DNA of 64,000 nucleotides, taken from Metallyticus violacea (lineage: Eukaryota; Arthropoda; Insecta; Mantodea; Metallyticidae). The position numbers and the translations under genes are program-made. This document shows positions 11,901-26,900 of this stretch, one piece after another. Location of the stretch: contig CM060835.1 of the NCBI GenBank assembly GCA_030762175.1, positions 82,928,501 to 82,992,500 of the forward strand, read 5' to 3'. A model generated the notes under the pieces. It did no database searches and had not been told where the DNA came from. It saw nothing but the letters and a program-made list of their open reading frames with translations. Each line of letters starts with the position of its first letter. The first letter of the stretch is position 1.

Positions 11901-14900
11901 AAACCTCGAGGAAAGCAATCTTTTACCCAATATATAAAGGCAAGTGAAGTGTAGATATGCCAAAAAATTACAGAGGTATTGCATTATTATCAAATGTTGG
12001 AAAAGTTTTTATAGGCATTTTGACTTGGCTACAAAATTTGGTTGAGGAATATAAAATTATTTCGAAATTCCAAATGGGATTTCATAGCAAGAGATGCACG
12101 ATGGATAATATATTTATTATAAAAACATTAGAGGACAAACATTTAAAAGATAAGAGAGGAAACTGCACATTGCATTTGTTGACTTAGAGAAAGTGTATGA
12201 TTGCATATAGTTACAATTGTTATGGGATAAATTACTGAGTAAGGAAGTAAGTTTTCATATGGCAAATATTCTTAAAGCATTATATAAGAGAAATACCTTT
12301 TGTATGAAAGCACGGGAAGGAATGGTAATGAGAGAAATAATTCAAGAGAAGGGGTTAAGGCAAGGGTGTAAGTTAAGCTCATTACTATTTAATTTGTTTA
12401 TTGATGACATTCTGACAGAGATGGGAAAGAGTAACAATTCATTGCCAGTTATTAACAATATCACAATACCGTGATATTGTTAATATTTGCACAAGACTTA
12501 GTTGTTGGATCCATCTCAACAATTGCCTTAAAGCAATCCTTGCAGCAAATAGACAAATGCTGTAATGATTGGAGCTTGAAGGCAAATAAGAAGAAGACTT
12601 AAATAGTAGTATTCAAGAAAGGAGCAAAATTGAGTAAATATGAGAAGTGGAGGAAAGTAGATAAAGGATATAAGGTAGTTAGGGATTGCACTTATCTATG
12701 GATGGGGGTGGCAAATGGAAAAATAGAAAAAAATTAGCTTTGGCAAAAGGGAAAGGTGCAATGGTAGCAGTTAGAGGATGTAAATATAAAATACAAGATA
12801 TAAATGTTAAATGACTAGAAAAAATATATAGTATGATGGTTGAGGCAAAAATGGTGTATGGTACTGAAATATGGGAAGAATGGGAAATTGTGGATGTTCT
12901 GCATAGGATATTTTGTAGAGAAATTTTAGGTGTACCAGGTACAACGGCAAAGGAAGTTGCAAACATTGAAGTGGGGAGAGTGGCAAGGAAAGGTGTGATT
13001 ATGGAAAGAGCTCTCAAATATTGGTTCGGAATACTAAACTTAGATGCAAGAAATTTGTTGAGGAAATGCTTAGAATTTCAACAAAAGATTCTAAAGGCAG
13101 TGGGTGGAGTAATAGTCTTAGGATAATTCTGGAGAACAATAGAATGGAAGACATTTGGAGCAGGAGGAGGAGAGGAAGAACAATTTACAGGGTTTTTGGA
13201 AAGTTGCAAGAAAGGGAATTTGGAAGATGTAGAAATATAAAAACTGTTTAGCAAGATAGCAGGTAAAAGATCCTTAGTATTTTATATACTGATAAAAAAA
13301 TGGGAAAGAGAGATGTATATTGATAAATCAAATAAAGAACAAAGAGAGACCATTGCATGTTTAAGAGCAGGTGTGTGAAGATTAAAAGGAATAAGGAAAG
13401 GTTTCCTCAGAATCAATGTCCATAATGTGGGAGAAAGGAATATATGGAACATATAGTGTTTGAGTGCAAAGGGAAGGGACTCTGAAGGAAAGAAATGAGA
13501 AAAGGTTTAAATTAGATAGAAAAATAGTTTTAATGAAAATCTTTAGCAAAGACAGCAGGTATCTAAGGGGAGTTCCTGAGCAAAGTTAAAAATAAATGGA
13601 ATTGGGTACTAAGAAGGGAAGTAAATGAAATAACATAAAGGGATACATTTGTTTAATTATATTAGGATTTAGATAATCCTAATATAATTGATTGGGAATG
13701 GATTAAATTTTTACTAAATTTGATTAAATTATTGAGCTTGGGACTGGAAAGTGAACAAATGTAGGATTTAGTATGCATTTGAGAAATAAAGGCATTAGTA
13801 GTTAGTAGAGTAATGGAAAAAAATTTATTTAGAACCTTGGATTGTGTTGGAGCCTGGTCTTCTAGAATTCAAGTAGGCTACTGCTGATGAACATGGGACT
13901 GGGGACTGATGCAATCAGGGTGGACATGTTTTTGTTTAATTATATTAGAACTAAGATAAAGGTGATAAGTATAAAAGCAATTATTGTATTTATATTTTTT
14001 GTAATTGTGGGGGGGGGGGGCACACCCAAAATGGCCTGGGGCAGATTGGTGGAGGCCCCCTGCTAGTTTGTATTTGTTCTTAGCATATTATACATTTCAT
14101 TCATTCATTCATTCAAATATATGCCTATATTTTTAAAACAGCATTAATTACAATTCTTTTATATTAGGATTAACAGCTATAAGGAAATGCTTTTTTAAAA
14201 ATTGAAGGATATTAGTCTATATTACAAGAGACATTTGGGAATAATTTATAGGTAGTTTTTGTACCTTATTTATTATGCAACATGGTTCGATGCACATCAA
14301 ATCTCTCAATATATTTACCCACCAATGTCAATGCATTGTTGTCGTCCTGGAAACTTATGGCTTTGTGAAACCATTCATGGACGGCTGCCCAGATTTTCTC
14401 ATTGTTGCCAACTTTTTCAATGATTTTTAAAATCATCATGAATAATGGTGTGCAGGGTTGTGTAACTGAAGCCTGTCTACATTCCAGTTCATCAAATATT
14501 ATGCACCCATGAGCCATAATCAATTCAGACACAACCTCAATGTTCCTGGGAGACCACAATGTTGACAGACAATTAGTATTCATATTCTTGTGTGCAGATT
14601 CTCTGCTGCTGGCAAACCCATTTACTTAGTTATAAATGGTATTCTGTGCAGGAGCTTCTTGACCAGTACTGCAGTTAAAACATCTAGAATTGCAATTTTG
14701 ACACCTTTCACTAAAACCAGCTAGTCCAGCTTTGTGCATTATAGTCGCCTTCTTCATATCTACGTGACAACAAACAAATACTGTCCTTTTACAACACACT
14801 CTGCTTACAACCATCATCTAGTGTTTGCATGTGTAGTATCAGTCCATAGCCCTAGGAATGGACATGCACTTAGGTTGCATAATATTCATAAAACACTGCT

Positions 14901-17900
14901 ATTTTAAATCATTTCCAAACATTTTTCATTTAATTATGTAAGTCTATAACCTGTTTATGTTTCAGAGTAGAATCTGTATAATCTCTATATTATTAAGTGA
15001 GAAAATAAAATAACTTGATATTATATTAATGAAATGGATGAGCCTGCTTACCCTTGCACAGGTATATAATATTTGTTTCCAAGCTCCATAAATAAGATTG
15101 ACAATATGAACATATACTCTTGAAATTAACAGTGAAGAGTACAATAATATGGATATAAAGTTGGTTTGGTGACACTATACTTCACCTACTTGGTTTTTTA
15201 ATTGGACATATGTTTCCAGAACATTTGCTTCCATTGTCTGCAGAAGACCAAACCTTCTTATTGCATTGCTATAATAGGTGTTATTTTTGTAGCTTCCATT
15301 ATTATTCTTTGATGTAGGTTGTATTATATCCAATTTAGTTTTAAGTTAGTTGTTTATTGTGGATATTATCTCACTTCCATATAGCAAATTCTGCTTTATA
15401 TAGCTTTTGCATGTTTCATTAAGGAGACCAATGAATCCTCCCCATTTGATACTAGTATTTTTAATACGTTCTTCTTATTCACTTTCTTAACTATATTGCC
15501 AATCTGTTCAGAAGGAGAGTCAAGTGTTATTCCAAGAAATTGGGGGGGTAGGAGTAGAAACCATTTTGATTAGGAAAGTATTGGAAGTATTCGCTGACAC
15601 TTGGTTTACAGTGCTGTCTTTAGCTCAAATTATGCCATAAACAGGAAATGCATTTTATTGGACCAAGTGATCTAATGGCTGAGCAGGCAAAAGCATAAGA
15701 ACTAAGCAGGTTAAAAACCTTGTTAAGTTTGAACTTTTATTTGTTAGAGTTTGCGAGTAAAATTAATATTTAATATATGACATTAATATGTTCTAATAGG
15801 TAAAATATATTTTAATATTAAAGCATTTATGCTCAGACACAAAAATGTAAATGAAATATCTTCATTTTCGACACAAATTCCCGTTAAAAACATTCTAAAG
15901 TTCTAAATTAAAAAGAAAATATAAATTTTCTTTTATTTAATTTAAAATTACCTTAATTATTAATTTTCTATTTATTTTTAAAACATAGATAATTTTTGTA
16001 TAAATATTGTACTTACGAAGCTGTAGGCAATGGAGTGGTATTATACCCTAAACTTAGGTATTCATTTTTTTACATTAAACTCCACTTACATAAAAATAAG
16101 ATGAGTTTCGGGAGAATCCCCCCCATCTTCAGTTGCTCACTGAACTGCCATTACTCAAAACAATGGCTAGACATCCAGATGTTCCTGTGGATAGGAATTT
16201 GCTGATTTCATCCATAGGAGGAAACTCGAAGTTCATTGTTTTCTTTATTTTTTAATATGAAATTTTTTTCCCAAGTGGATAACTCCGTTGGGTTGGGAAG
16301 ATGTTTCAGCAGTTTAACATTTCATGATTTTCATTTCAAAAGTGAGAAAATTACATAAAAAATGAGAGTTATAACCCCATTCCACATAATTACGCAGTGT
16401 TTCACAGTTTGGCATGCAGATTGATGAATATTCCACTCACAGAAGCAGAGAACAAAATAGAATAACAACAGATAATAAAGACAGCTATAGCCAATGGTTT
16501 CAACAAAGACACAGTAATAAAAGTTATCAATAAATCTAAAAGACAAAAAGTGATAAGAGAAGTTTCCACACTGAAAAACACAAAAGGATACAAATTCAAA
16601 AGTTTCACATACCACCCAATTTACCACAGCAAGTTCAAGAAAAATTTCAAAGAACATGGGATAATGTTAGCCTCAAAGAACAGATGTAATATCACAAATT
16701 TATTAGGTTGCATAGTAAAAGACTCCATACCAACAGAACAGAAATCAGGAATTTATGAAATAAAATGTGCAGATTGTGAGCAGAGCTACATAGGCAAAAC
16801 AAAGAGAAATTTAGAGGAAAGAACACTCTAAGAATATTTGGCTTAGGCAGGTGGATAAATCAGCAGTAGCAGCTCACTTTTGGATCAAAAATCATGAAAT
16901 AAAATCAGAAGTTAAACTGCTGAAACATCTTCACAACCCAATGAAGTTATCTACTTGGGAAAAATTTTTCATATTAAAAAATAAAGAAAACCTATGAACT
17001 TTGAGTTTCCTCCTATGGATGAACTCGGCAAGTTCCTACTTCAGCCAACATATGTTACCACAGAAGCATTTGGGTGTCCAACCATTGTTTTGAGTAATGG
17101 TGGTTCAGTGAGCAACTGAAAATGGGGGAAATTCTTCCAAAACTCGTCTTATTTTTATGCAAGTAAGTGGAGTTTAGTGCAAAAAATTAATACCTAAGTT
17201 TAGGATAGATAACTTTGTTATTTCTTTTTTATATATGAGCATAAATGTCTTAAAATTCAAATAAGCCTTTGCAATTGGACTATATTATCATCTGTATACT
17301 AAACATTATTTTTACAATGTTTGTTTATATAATGAATAAAACAATTCATGCATGGGTAGAATTCAAGCTGCTTTTAATTGCTTGAATATCAGAGTATGTC
17401 TATCATGGAGGATGTACATGATTGCCTGTATGAGCCAGACACGCACATATTTCTCTTTTCTCCAGATATAATGTTCAGGCACTTATGATCCCAGAAACCT
17501 GTCACTAACATCTTTTCAGCAACACTACTACTACTTTTTCTTTGACCCATTTCAAAATTTTTAACACTGGCACAAGACTTAATGTGACATTCAATATCTG
17601 CTTAAAATTCTTCATGGATGTGCACTGATTTCGCCACTTCAGATTTAAGAAATGTGATCACTGTTCTGATTTTCACCATTTAGCAACAAAAAAACTTATT
17701 CAATCCTTTATTTTCCATTGATGTTTTAAACAAAGTATAGTGACTTAGGAACAAAGCATATAGTATTTTATATGCTATATAAATCTCAATGTTTGATGTA
17801 CCAAAATCTATGACATTAATTTGTCTTTTTGGCTGAGGAAGACTGCAGGTAAAAATCTTAAATAAGGCAATTTGACTTGGACAGTTAGACTCCAGATTTC

Positions 17901-20900
17901 TGCTTATGAAATCTTTAAGACTAATCATCTGGCTGAAATGCCATTCTACTTCCTAGTTTCTTGTAGTGAAGTTTTACATTCAGACCATTAAACAAAAGAC
18001 ATTTTTTCTACATTAGCATTTATTCATTAATATAAGCACATTCAAATCAACATTCAGCTCAGTAGAAATAAATAACAAAATTTGAAACATTGAATAAAAG
18101 TATACTCCTTAAATTATATAACAAATTATTTATAAGGAAACCACACAAATTTCATTAATTTTGTTTTCCACTTAATTGGATATCTTTCGAAGGCTGTTGT
18201 TCATCACCAGCATGGTTCCATTGTCAGCTTCCAGTGTGATATTAAGATGTTGCTCTGCAGATTTTATGAACTTTTGATGAGCTTACTGTTGTTTGGAAGA
18301 TCAAAATGAAGTAAATTTTCCTTGATTTCATTTATAAGTATATTTTCTCATACTGATATTACTATAGATTTTTGAAGAGCTTTTAAGAGTTTGGGTTCAT
18401 TTAGGAATTTTTGGTTTTTAAAATTCCAGAAGATTTTAAAGATGCCAACATTATTTTGGCTCCAGCGAACAAATAGTCTAAAAAAACCTCCTAAAATCCA
18501 TCACAAAAGACAAAATTCTGCCAGGAAAACAATCAGGCACTGATCAAATCAGTTGGAAAGTCCTCAATATGAAATATATAGGTAAAACAAAAAGGAACAT
18601 TACACTATGGTTTAAGGAATATATGAAAAATGTAAAATATAAACACACGAAAAAAATCAACAGGAAGGTATCATTTTTGGAAGGGAAAAAAAAAAAAAAA
18701 AAAAAAAACAAGAATTCCAAAATGAACCTAAACTCTTAAATGCTCTTCAAAAATTGATTTATCAGTGTGGGGAAAATATATTCATAAATGAAAACAAGGA
18801 ATATTTTTTTGATATTCCAAACAACAGTAATTTCATCACAAAGTTCATAAAATCCACAGAGCAATATCTCAATACCATATAGGGAAGTTCATGATGAAGG
18901 CAACAGCCTTTGAAACATGTCCAAATAAGTGGAACAAAACTAGTGAAATTTGAGTGATTTCCTCATAAATAATTTGTTATATTACTCTATATTTCACTGT
19001 GAAAACTCCTGCTATTTAAATCTATTTTAAATTAACATTTAACACTTCTTTTTTCTTCTTTGAAGTAAAGTTTTTATTTGTGTTGGGCAACTTAACGAAG
19101 AGGCAATCACCCCACAAAGTTTAAACAAATATCAGAGGTAGAAATAGTAGTAATAAAACGGATCGTAAATGAGCAGAAAGTTAAAGAAAAAACTTTGTTT
19201 ATAAACTTCTAATAAAAGCTTTGAAAGATTTGTTCCTTTTTAATGATATATCTTGCCTTCCAGATTTTTCAATAATTGAAAATAAATATTAGGAGATTTT
19301 TCTGCCATTGATTTTGGGTATACATTATAGATATTTTTTCCAAAAAAAAAATTAAAATATAAATAGTATAAGGATGACAGCTATCTAGCATAAAAATGAT
19401 TGTGTAATTTAAAAGTTCCTACTGAACCTTAAATGATGAATATGTTAGAGTTTTCATTTAAGTGATACAAAGCTTCTTTATAAAAGCATATTTCTTTCAG
19501 ATATTAGTTGGACAGAATGCAAACCCACCACTTTATTAAACAATTTTGATTAGGAATCATTCATATTTAATAATTTTACCAACTTACTTGGATATGTTTT
19601 AAAGGCTGTTGCCTTTATCAGCAACATGGAATCACTCAGTGAATTCTTGCTGATTATGAAAGCAAAAGTCTTCAAAGAATGTCCAAGAAAGTTGGTAAAA
19701 TCATAAAATTTTAGCAATTCCTTATCAAAATTGTTGAATCATTGTTACATTTTGCTGTTAGAATTCCGCACCATTTAAATCTATATTTAATAGATCATTA
19801 AGCTCACAATTTTACTTTTAATTATTAAGTGTATAAACATATGAAGCTGTAAGAGGGCTTCAACTCAACTGTATAATACATATATTTGCTGACCTTTTCA
19901 AGCTCCTTTCGCAAAGCAAATACAGCCTTCTCTCTATCTGCTACCAGCTCCTCCAAATATTGATATCTCAATTTCTTCCTTGCACGGCACTCCCTTGCAC
20001 TCTGCCTGCTACGCTCTGACAAAATAATACAAGAAAATTTATTACCTTATTAATTCCCCCATCTTAGCATCTTACAATTTTCACAGATAAATGATTTTCA
20101 ATATATAATTTTTCAAATTTACAGTTTCCTGAATTGAAAACCATGAATATTTTCCTAAATACATTTACTAGGAAGTAAAATTTCTCAATTAGTGATATTT
20201 ATCTGCATTATCATATACATTGTTAATTTTATTTAACATCTCAAGTGATCAGCATCCCATTTAATTCAAGGTGTGAAACAGCAGACAAATTTTGCTCAAA
20301 GGTCTTATCTTTCAGTCTTGAGGTTCTTTTACATGCAGTAAATCTATGACTTGGGACCCATGGCTTTACTCCCCTACCAAAGGAAGTCTAACTTGGGATT
20401 TTTATGCCCCAAAAATCCCCATTGACCTTGGCTGGGATTGAACCAGTGATCTTGGGTGTACGAGTCAAGTATGTTTACCACTATACCCCCAGGATTGACA
20501 TATATCGTTGTTAAAAGTATAATGCAATTTTCACAGATATTCAGTGTAATAAAGTTAATATTGCTTTTTTCAATTCAAGAATTACATTTCTACTCCCATA
20601 AACTGTAGCATGTGCCAGATGCTGTCGAGATTAACTTTCATACATAGCTATAGCTTTGTTTCAAGTGTTATTTCCTATTACAAGTTACAACTTGCTTACA
20701 ATATTAATTCTACTCTACAGGTGTGTTATTCTTGAGTTGAAAAATGTTTAGAACTAATTTGCAAATATCTACCAATTTTTCATGCAGTATTAAAACAATT
20801 TTAAAAAAAAATGCTGACAGACAAAGTTAGAACAGATGAAAAATAAATAATTTCTATACCTTAGGGCACAATTAAGTTTAATCTCAAATTTGATCTCAAA

Positions 20901-23900
20901 TCTGACAAATATTTATATTATCTATAGTGTGTGCATTACACAAAAAAGTGCCCTGAAAAGACATCTGATTTCTTTAATTTAATTATTGTGGTCTTATTAC
21001 CATTATAATGTATGCTATTCTTTCTTTCCTTAGTATTATTTGCACTATTGTACTATTTACCCGAATATAGGATGACCATAATTTCAGAATTTTGGAATCC
21101 AAAAATCTGGGGTCTTAAAATCATAAATTAAGGAATGCTGTTACACCCATTCAATGTCAATGCTTTTACGTTTGCCTAGAACTGGGCTGCCTGTCGGATT
21201 AAAGATTGCTGACATAAGAATGGCCACCTATGCAGCTGAAAATAAAATTATGATAGCCTGTAGCAGTGATTCCCAACCTTTTTACATCTGCAACACCCTT
21301 GAGAAATTCAGGGCACCCCTGTTAAATTTTTTAAAATCAAAACCTGTTGAATTATTTAAATTTTTAACTTTCACTGTGTTATTAATGTGTTAAATAATAA
21401 CTTAACACACAATTTATGGCCTGCCATTGGACAAAGAATACTATGCAAATGTTTAATATACACTGATTATGAATTATTAAATTAAACAAATATACTTTCA
21501 AAAGTACAGGACTACAATGTAATTGTAAATCATTAAATCAAATTTTGTCCTATTAATGTGAGATTTGTGATTGATGCTGAGAACACAAATGTTTAATAAC
21601 AGATCTAGCAGTTGACAATAAAACATGCATATCAACCTCAAGGCTAAGCAGTCTAATTATTCTAAACTTAAGTATTCATTTTTTACACTAAACTCCACTT
21701 TCTCACATAAAAATACGATGCATTTCAGGAGAATCTCCCTTATCTTCAGTTGCTCACTGAACTGCTGTAGCTGGAAATGATGGCTAGACACCCGGATGTT
21801 CCTGTGGTGGAATCTTTTGGCTGAAGTGGGAAATTGCTGAGTTCATCCATAGGAGGAAACTCAAAGTTCATAGGTTTTCTTTATTTTTTAATATGAAAAT
21901 TTTTTCCCAAGCGAATAACTCCATTGGGTTGTGAAGATGTTTCAGCAGTTTAATTTCATGATTTTTGGTTCAAAAGTAAGCAGCTACTGCTGATTTATCC
22001 ACCTGCTTAAATTGAATATTTCTAAAGTGTTCTTTCCTTCCAATTTCCAAAGTTCTCTTTGTTTTATCTATGTAACTCTGCTCACAATCTGAGCATTTTA
22101 TTTCATAAATTCCTGATTTCTGTTCAGGAGTCAGGTATGGAGTCTTTTACTGTGCAACCTAATAAATTCTTGATATTATATCTGATCTTTGGAGCTAACA
22201 TTATCCCATGTTCTTTGGATTTAATTGCCTTTGTTGTGAGTTCGCATGGTATGAGTGATTTCATTGTTTTCAATGTATTGAAGCTTAGTTATTCTTTTAT
22301 ATTATTGTACAATATAGTTTTAAATGAATTGGTATGTTTTTGGATGTTCTAATAACTCTAGTCTTGATCCTCAAAGGATATTCCTATTTTCCCAACAAGG
22401 AAAATTTCCCAAAATTACATAAAATAAAACTGTGGAATTAATGAGTCCATCTCTTCTTATTAATCCATGGGTTGGACACCTGAGATGAAACAATCCAATT
22501 AATGATTCATTTTCCTCTTCTTTATCACCATTATCAATAATTGATATACTGTAATTTAATATATATGGTTTAAGAGGTTCCGACTATATTTTTGTTTATT
22601 CCCAAAATATCTTGCAGCACCTTAAGATGTTGCGGCATACTGGTTGGGAATCCCTGGCCTATAGGAATACCATAATTGTAGCCTCAAAGTTTAATCAAAA
22701 TATGATCACAAGTTGCTTTCAAGTCATTAGTAGATCAGTAAAGTGAAAAGATTTTCTGAGCATTCACCAATACTGGGATTCAAAACTAATCCAAACAATT
22801 GTGATTCCATTGAAAGACGAGGCGTGTCTACAAGCTCACAGTTTCCAACATGTTCTCACAGATACTATGATGCAAACTTTAAATTAATTATTATAAATAA
22901 AGCTGAGATCACAAACAACTGTGTGGCAAGAAGAAAAATTGATATTGGAAGCAAACATTAGCGAATGGCTCAAATGAAAGAGAAGTTAAAGAATATCAAG
23001 TAGACAGCATGACCTTCAGAGTATGAGCTGGTGCTTGAGAATGATGAAGAAAGCAGGGCTTCCACTGCGGTGTAAAATGCATTTTGGTGTCTCGAGTCAA
23101 ATAGGTTTAAATTTTCCACTGTAGCACCCAACTTAACCTTATATAAATTATGAACCTATTCTTGTGCTAATCTCGTCCATAGATAGAGGTAGATAATTAA
23201 GTACACCAGTTCAATGGCAGGTTAGCTCAGATGGTTAGAGTGTCCTGCTACTACAAAGGTAGCTGGTTCAAATCCTCATTCAGACTTTCTTTTTTTTTTT
23301 TTTCCCTGCTAGAGTCAAAGGATATTTGCCATCACTATAATGATTCCATGCCTACTTAGTAGCACACAATTTATATTTATGAAAAGGACCACTGAGTCCA
23401 CCAGCTTCTAGGATTTACCTGAGGTTAGGTTAAGGTTAGTGTGTATATGAATTAATTGCAAATTCCAATAGGACAACGAAGTGATAAAATGAACATAGCT
23501 GAAAAACTCAGTTTTAGAAAAAACAACATATTGCAACCAGAAAATTACAGAGGACAATGCATAGGTTATGTTTAACAAAAAAATTATACATGCAACATTT
23601 ACACTGTTACAAGCTGATGCCTTTTTCATTTTGGTTGTGGCTCCAGTTGTGTGAATTCCTTAGGTGACTTAACACAGGAAACATTCAATTTTCTCTGCTG
23701 CCATTCCTGAAATGTTGTGCCTCAAGAAGTTGGCATGAGAATTTATAATGCAAAGTTAATGCCCTATTCATAATTGAGAAACATTTGTGGAGTAGTCAAA
23801 CAACTGAGCTGTGCTCACAGCACCAATTTTTTTGCACATTTCTTAGCAGTAACTCTGGCTGCAATGAGGCTCCAACCAACTGTAATGTAAATGTAGTCGG

Positions 23901-26900
23901 TCTTGCTCCTTGCTCCAAGGTAGCTTATCCAATTGCATTATCCTGGTCATGTTATAACAAGCCCTTAAAGGATAATCTGCAACAGTTCTACAAGGACTGG
24001 CTTCTTTGAAAAGACCATATCCTCACTGCAGGTGGGAAATTGAAGAAGCCGTTGATAATCATCCTGGGGGAGTGGACATTTATAGCTTGGAGGAGTATCT
24101 CCAGTAAATCCATTGTGAATGGGTTCAAAAAGTGCTGCATCACTTAAGTGTATATACTTGATAAAAAAAATGTATAACCTTTAAAAACTTATTTCTTAAC
24201 TGCTACTAGACCCCAGACTCTGGCTCGTCAGTAGTAATATACTGGAATTCTAAGAGACTCCAATTATCCTAATTTATCCTAATAAAACATTCTCTTTATT
24301 AATATACTGTTACTCTAATTTATATTCAAATTTATTTCAATAGCCATCATTCCTTATATTTGCATACTATTCAATCTTCAATCAACAGGATCTAAACTAA
24401 AATAATATTAATATTACTTATCTTTCCTAAATATTTTCGTTCTGAAGTTACTTGCCTACATTTGGTTCCAATATACACAACTGTAGGTTATTAGAGTAAT
24501 AGTGACCATCTTTTTTTTTTTACTGTATTATCTACCTCTATTTATATTTATCTAGCTTGTGAGGGATGTTCTAAAAGTTCTTGGCCTGACCAAAAAAACA
24601 CGAGATTATGAGAAATATTTTTATTATTTTTTAACATAGTAACCTTGTAAATCAATACTTGAGTCCAACAACAACTTTTTAATACCCTCAGTAAAATAAA
24701 ATTTATCCAACTATGAAAAATAAGCATCTGTCAAGCTTCAATCTTATCATTTAATATGAATTTTTGTCCACAAGCTTCAATCTTATCATTTAATATGAAT
24801 TTTTGTCCACCCAGCCATTTCTTCAGGTTTGGGAACAAAAAGTCATCTGGGAGCCAAATATGGCAGATGTGGAAGCACTTGGAAACAATGGTCATGAAGT
24901 TTTGCAGCAACAATCCCAGACGTTGTGAAGGCGCACTATCATGATTAAAGAGAATTTTATTTTTTGCAAGATGTGGATATTTAGTCTGAATAGCATCCTT
25001 CAGTTGGTCCAGTAGTGAAGAGTAATATTCCCTGGTGATGGTTCTGCCTTTTGGAAGTAGTCTGCAAGCACACACTATGAGAACCCCAGAGAACCATAGC
25101 CATGGCTTTTCCTGCAGATGGAACCATTTTTGCTTTCTTTGGCACACTTTCACCTGTTGCCTATTACTATTTGGATTGCTCCTTCATTTCTGGCATCTAG
25201 TTATGAATCCATGTTTCATCTACTGTTATGAAACATCAGAGAAACTCATTGGAATTTATGGGCACTAATGACCTTAGCTGTTTTATGCCCTTTAAACAAT
25301 AATAATAATCATCAGTGTAACTGCATTTAAATAAGTTTAAACACTCTTGCAAACTTTTCTTTTGAATGCTTTTTATCAATTGTTAACAAACACGGCACCC
25401 ATCAAATAGAAGTCTAAAACTCATATAAAATGTAGTGGACACAGCCAATCAAGGTCTTTGCAATGTACCTTCAATTGCTGATCATTATACACAACATTGT
25501 GAATTTTTGTCACAATCTTATCAGTCATAGCAGTTTTGGGATGTCCTGAGTGCCATCATCTTGAATGCATATAGAATCATGCTTAAATTCAGTAGCCTAT
25601 TTTTTATACATCAAAAACAAAGGGGAAGAATCCTTTAATATGGAATCTAATTCCTTTTGTATTTATTCTGGGATTAAAACCTTAAAAACAAAGTGCTTTA
25701 TCACAGCTCAAATTTCAGTTTTATCCATTTTGTAGAAAACGCTTGTTCACACAAACAAGTGACTAAATTTATGCACCTGAAACTTTACAGCCAGTCATCT
25801 AAAGGATTATAATTTAAAACTATCATAGTTATTTAGCAATTTTAACAGCTTCTCTGAGTCAGGCCGAGAACTTTTAGAACACTCCTTATAATATACTTCT
25901 AAGATTACATTTTCCTCTATCTTCCTCTTAATCATTCTTATCCATTTCTCTCTAATGTTGTCCAAATTCTGTACAATTTTTATATTATTTTTTCCTTTTA
26001 AGGTAAAATCTTTCTTATTAATATTTTCCCCATCTAAATTATTCCATTTTTGTTACCATATCTGTACTCTCCATAACTTTGTTTGCTTGCAATATAATAA
26101 ACAATGAAAATCCTTGTTAATTTCTCCATACATTGAACATTTTCTAAATCTGTATAATATTTTAACCCTTTTAAATTCATAGCTCCAGTTCTAGCCCTTG
26201 CAAACTCTTCCTGTCCCACTTTGTACATACAGCTATATATTTTTCCCTACCCCATACCTGGTCCTGGTAGTGTAGCGGTGACCATACTTGCCTTCTAAAC
26301 CCAAGCTCGTGGGTTCAAACCCAGCCAGGATGGATGGATTTTTTCGGGCGTAAAAATCCGAAGTATGGCTTCCTTCGGAAGGGAAGTAAAGCCGTGGGTC
26401 CCATGTCATACATTTATGGCACGAAAAAGAACCTCAAGCCTGAAAGAAGGCAAGGCCTCTGAGCAAAATTTGTCAGCCATTTCATGCCTTGAATTGAATG
26501 GGACGCTGATAACCTGTGATGTTAAAGAGCGTCCATAATTAAAACAAAAACAAAACCTACCCCATACTGTTTTTTCCCCCTATAAATTCTCAAAGAACTC
26601 TTTTATCTCATACTACAAAATATTTCTTGTCATATCTTCTGATCTTACATTTATGTCATTCCAGAATCCTCTGTTCTGATCGCCCTTATTTGTCCACAGT
26701 TTCCCATAGTTGTCTGTTACAAAACTTCCTGCACTTTCACATACCGATCCTTTCCATTTCTCTTGGATACAGAAACAGTCTTTAATAATATTATTCCCTT
26801 CCAATGTGATAGTTATATATTTCATAGTATTGTAATGATTTTTATCTTTGTGGAATATCTATCTAGCTCTAACTATACTACACCATTTGGCGATGCTAAC

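Larger units (their letters stand above)
18100..18990. mobile_element. Penelope-like inverted pair, family C
   Basis: Left arm (about 18100-18480, minus) and right arm (about 18530-18990, plus) share ends CCACTTA...GGATAT and TCCAAATAAGTGG. The right arm reads KYIGKTKRNITLWFKEYMKN, the YIG half of the endonuclease. A 22-nt poly(A) run is at about 18688-18709. Confidence 0.7.
21264..22656. mobile_element. hAT-type DNA transposon (non-autonomous) with target-site duplication
   Basis: Ends CAGTGATTCCCAACC and its complement GGTTGGGAATCCCTG form terminal inverted repeats of hAT (Charlie-like) type, with the usual 'caacacccttgagaa' following. 8-bp target duplications differ by one base: GCCTGTAG (21256-21263) and GCCTATAG (22657-22664). 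No transposase seen. A family A PLE is inserted within it. Confidence 0.85.

Noticed and set aside
15190..15245. GAAACATATGTCC on the minus strand, identical to the 3' half of family B hammerheads
   Set aside because: It lies in frame within a LINE RT fragment (LETYVQL) and lacks a CTGANGA half, so chance match is more likely.
19825..19893. Continuation of the CREBL2 bZIP frame (VSKYMYYTVELKPS...)
   Set aside because: This is intron read-through past the GT donor; the family tail is instead encoded at 4958-4863.
23216..23290. tRNA gene
   Set aside because: Box A and box B are good, but acceptor, anticodon and T stems do not pair; followed by poly(T) like a SINE.
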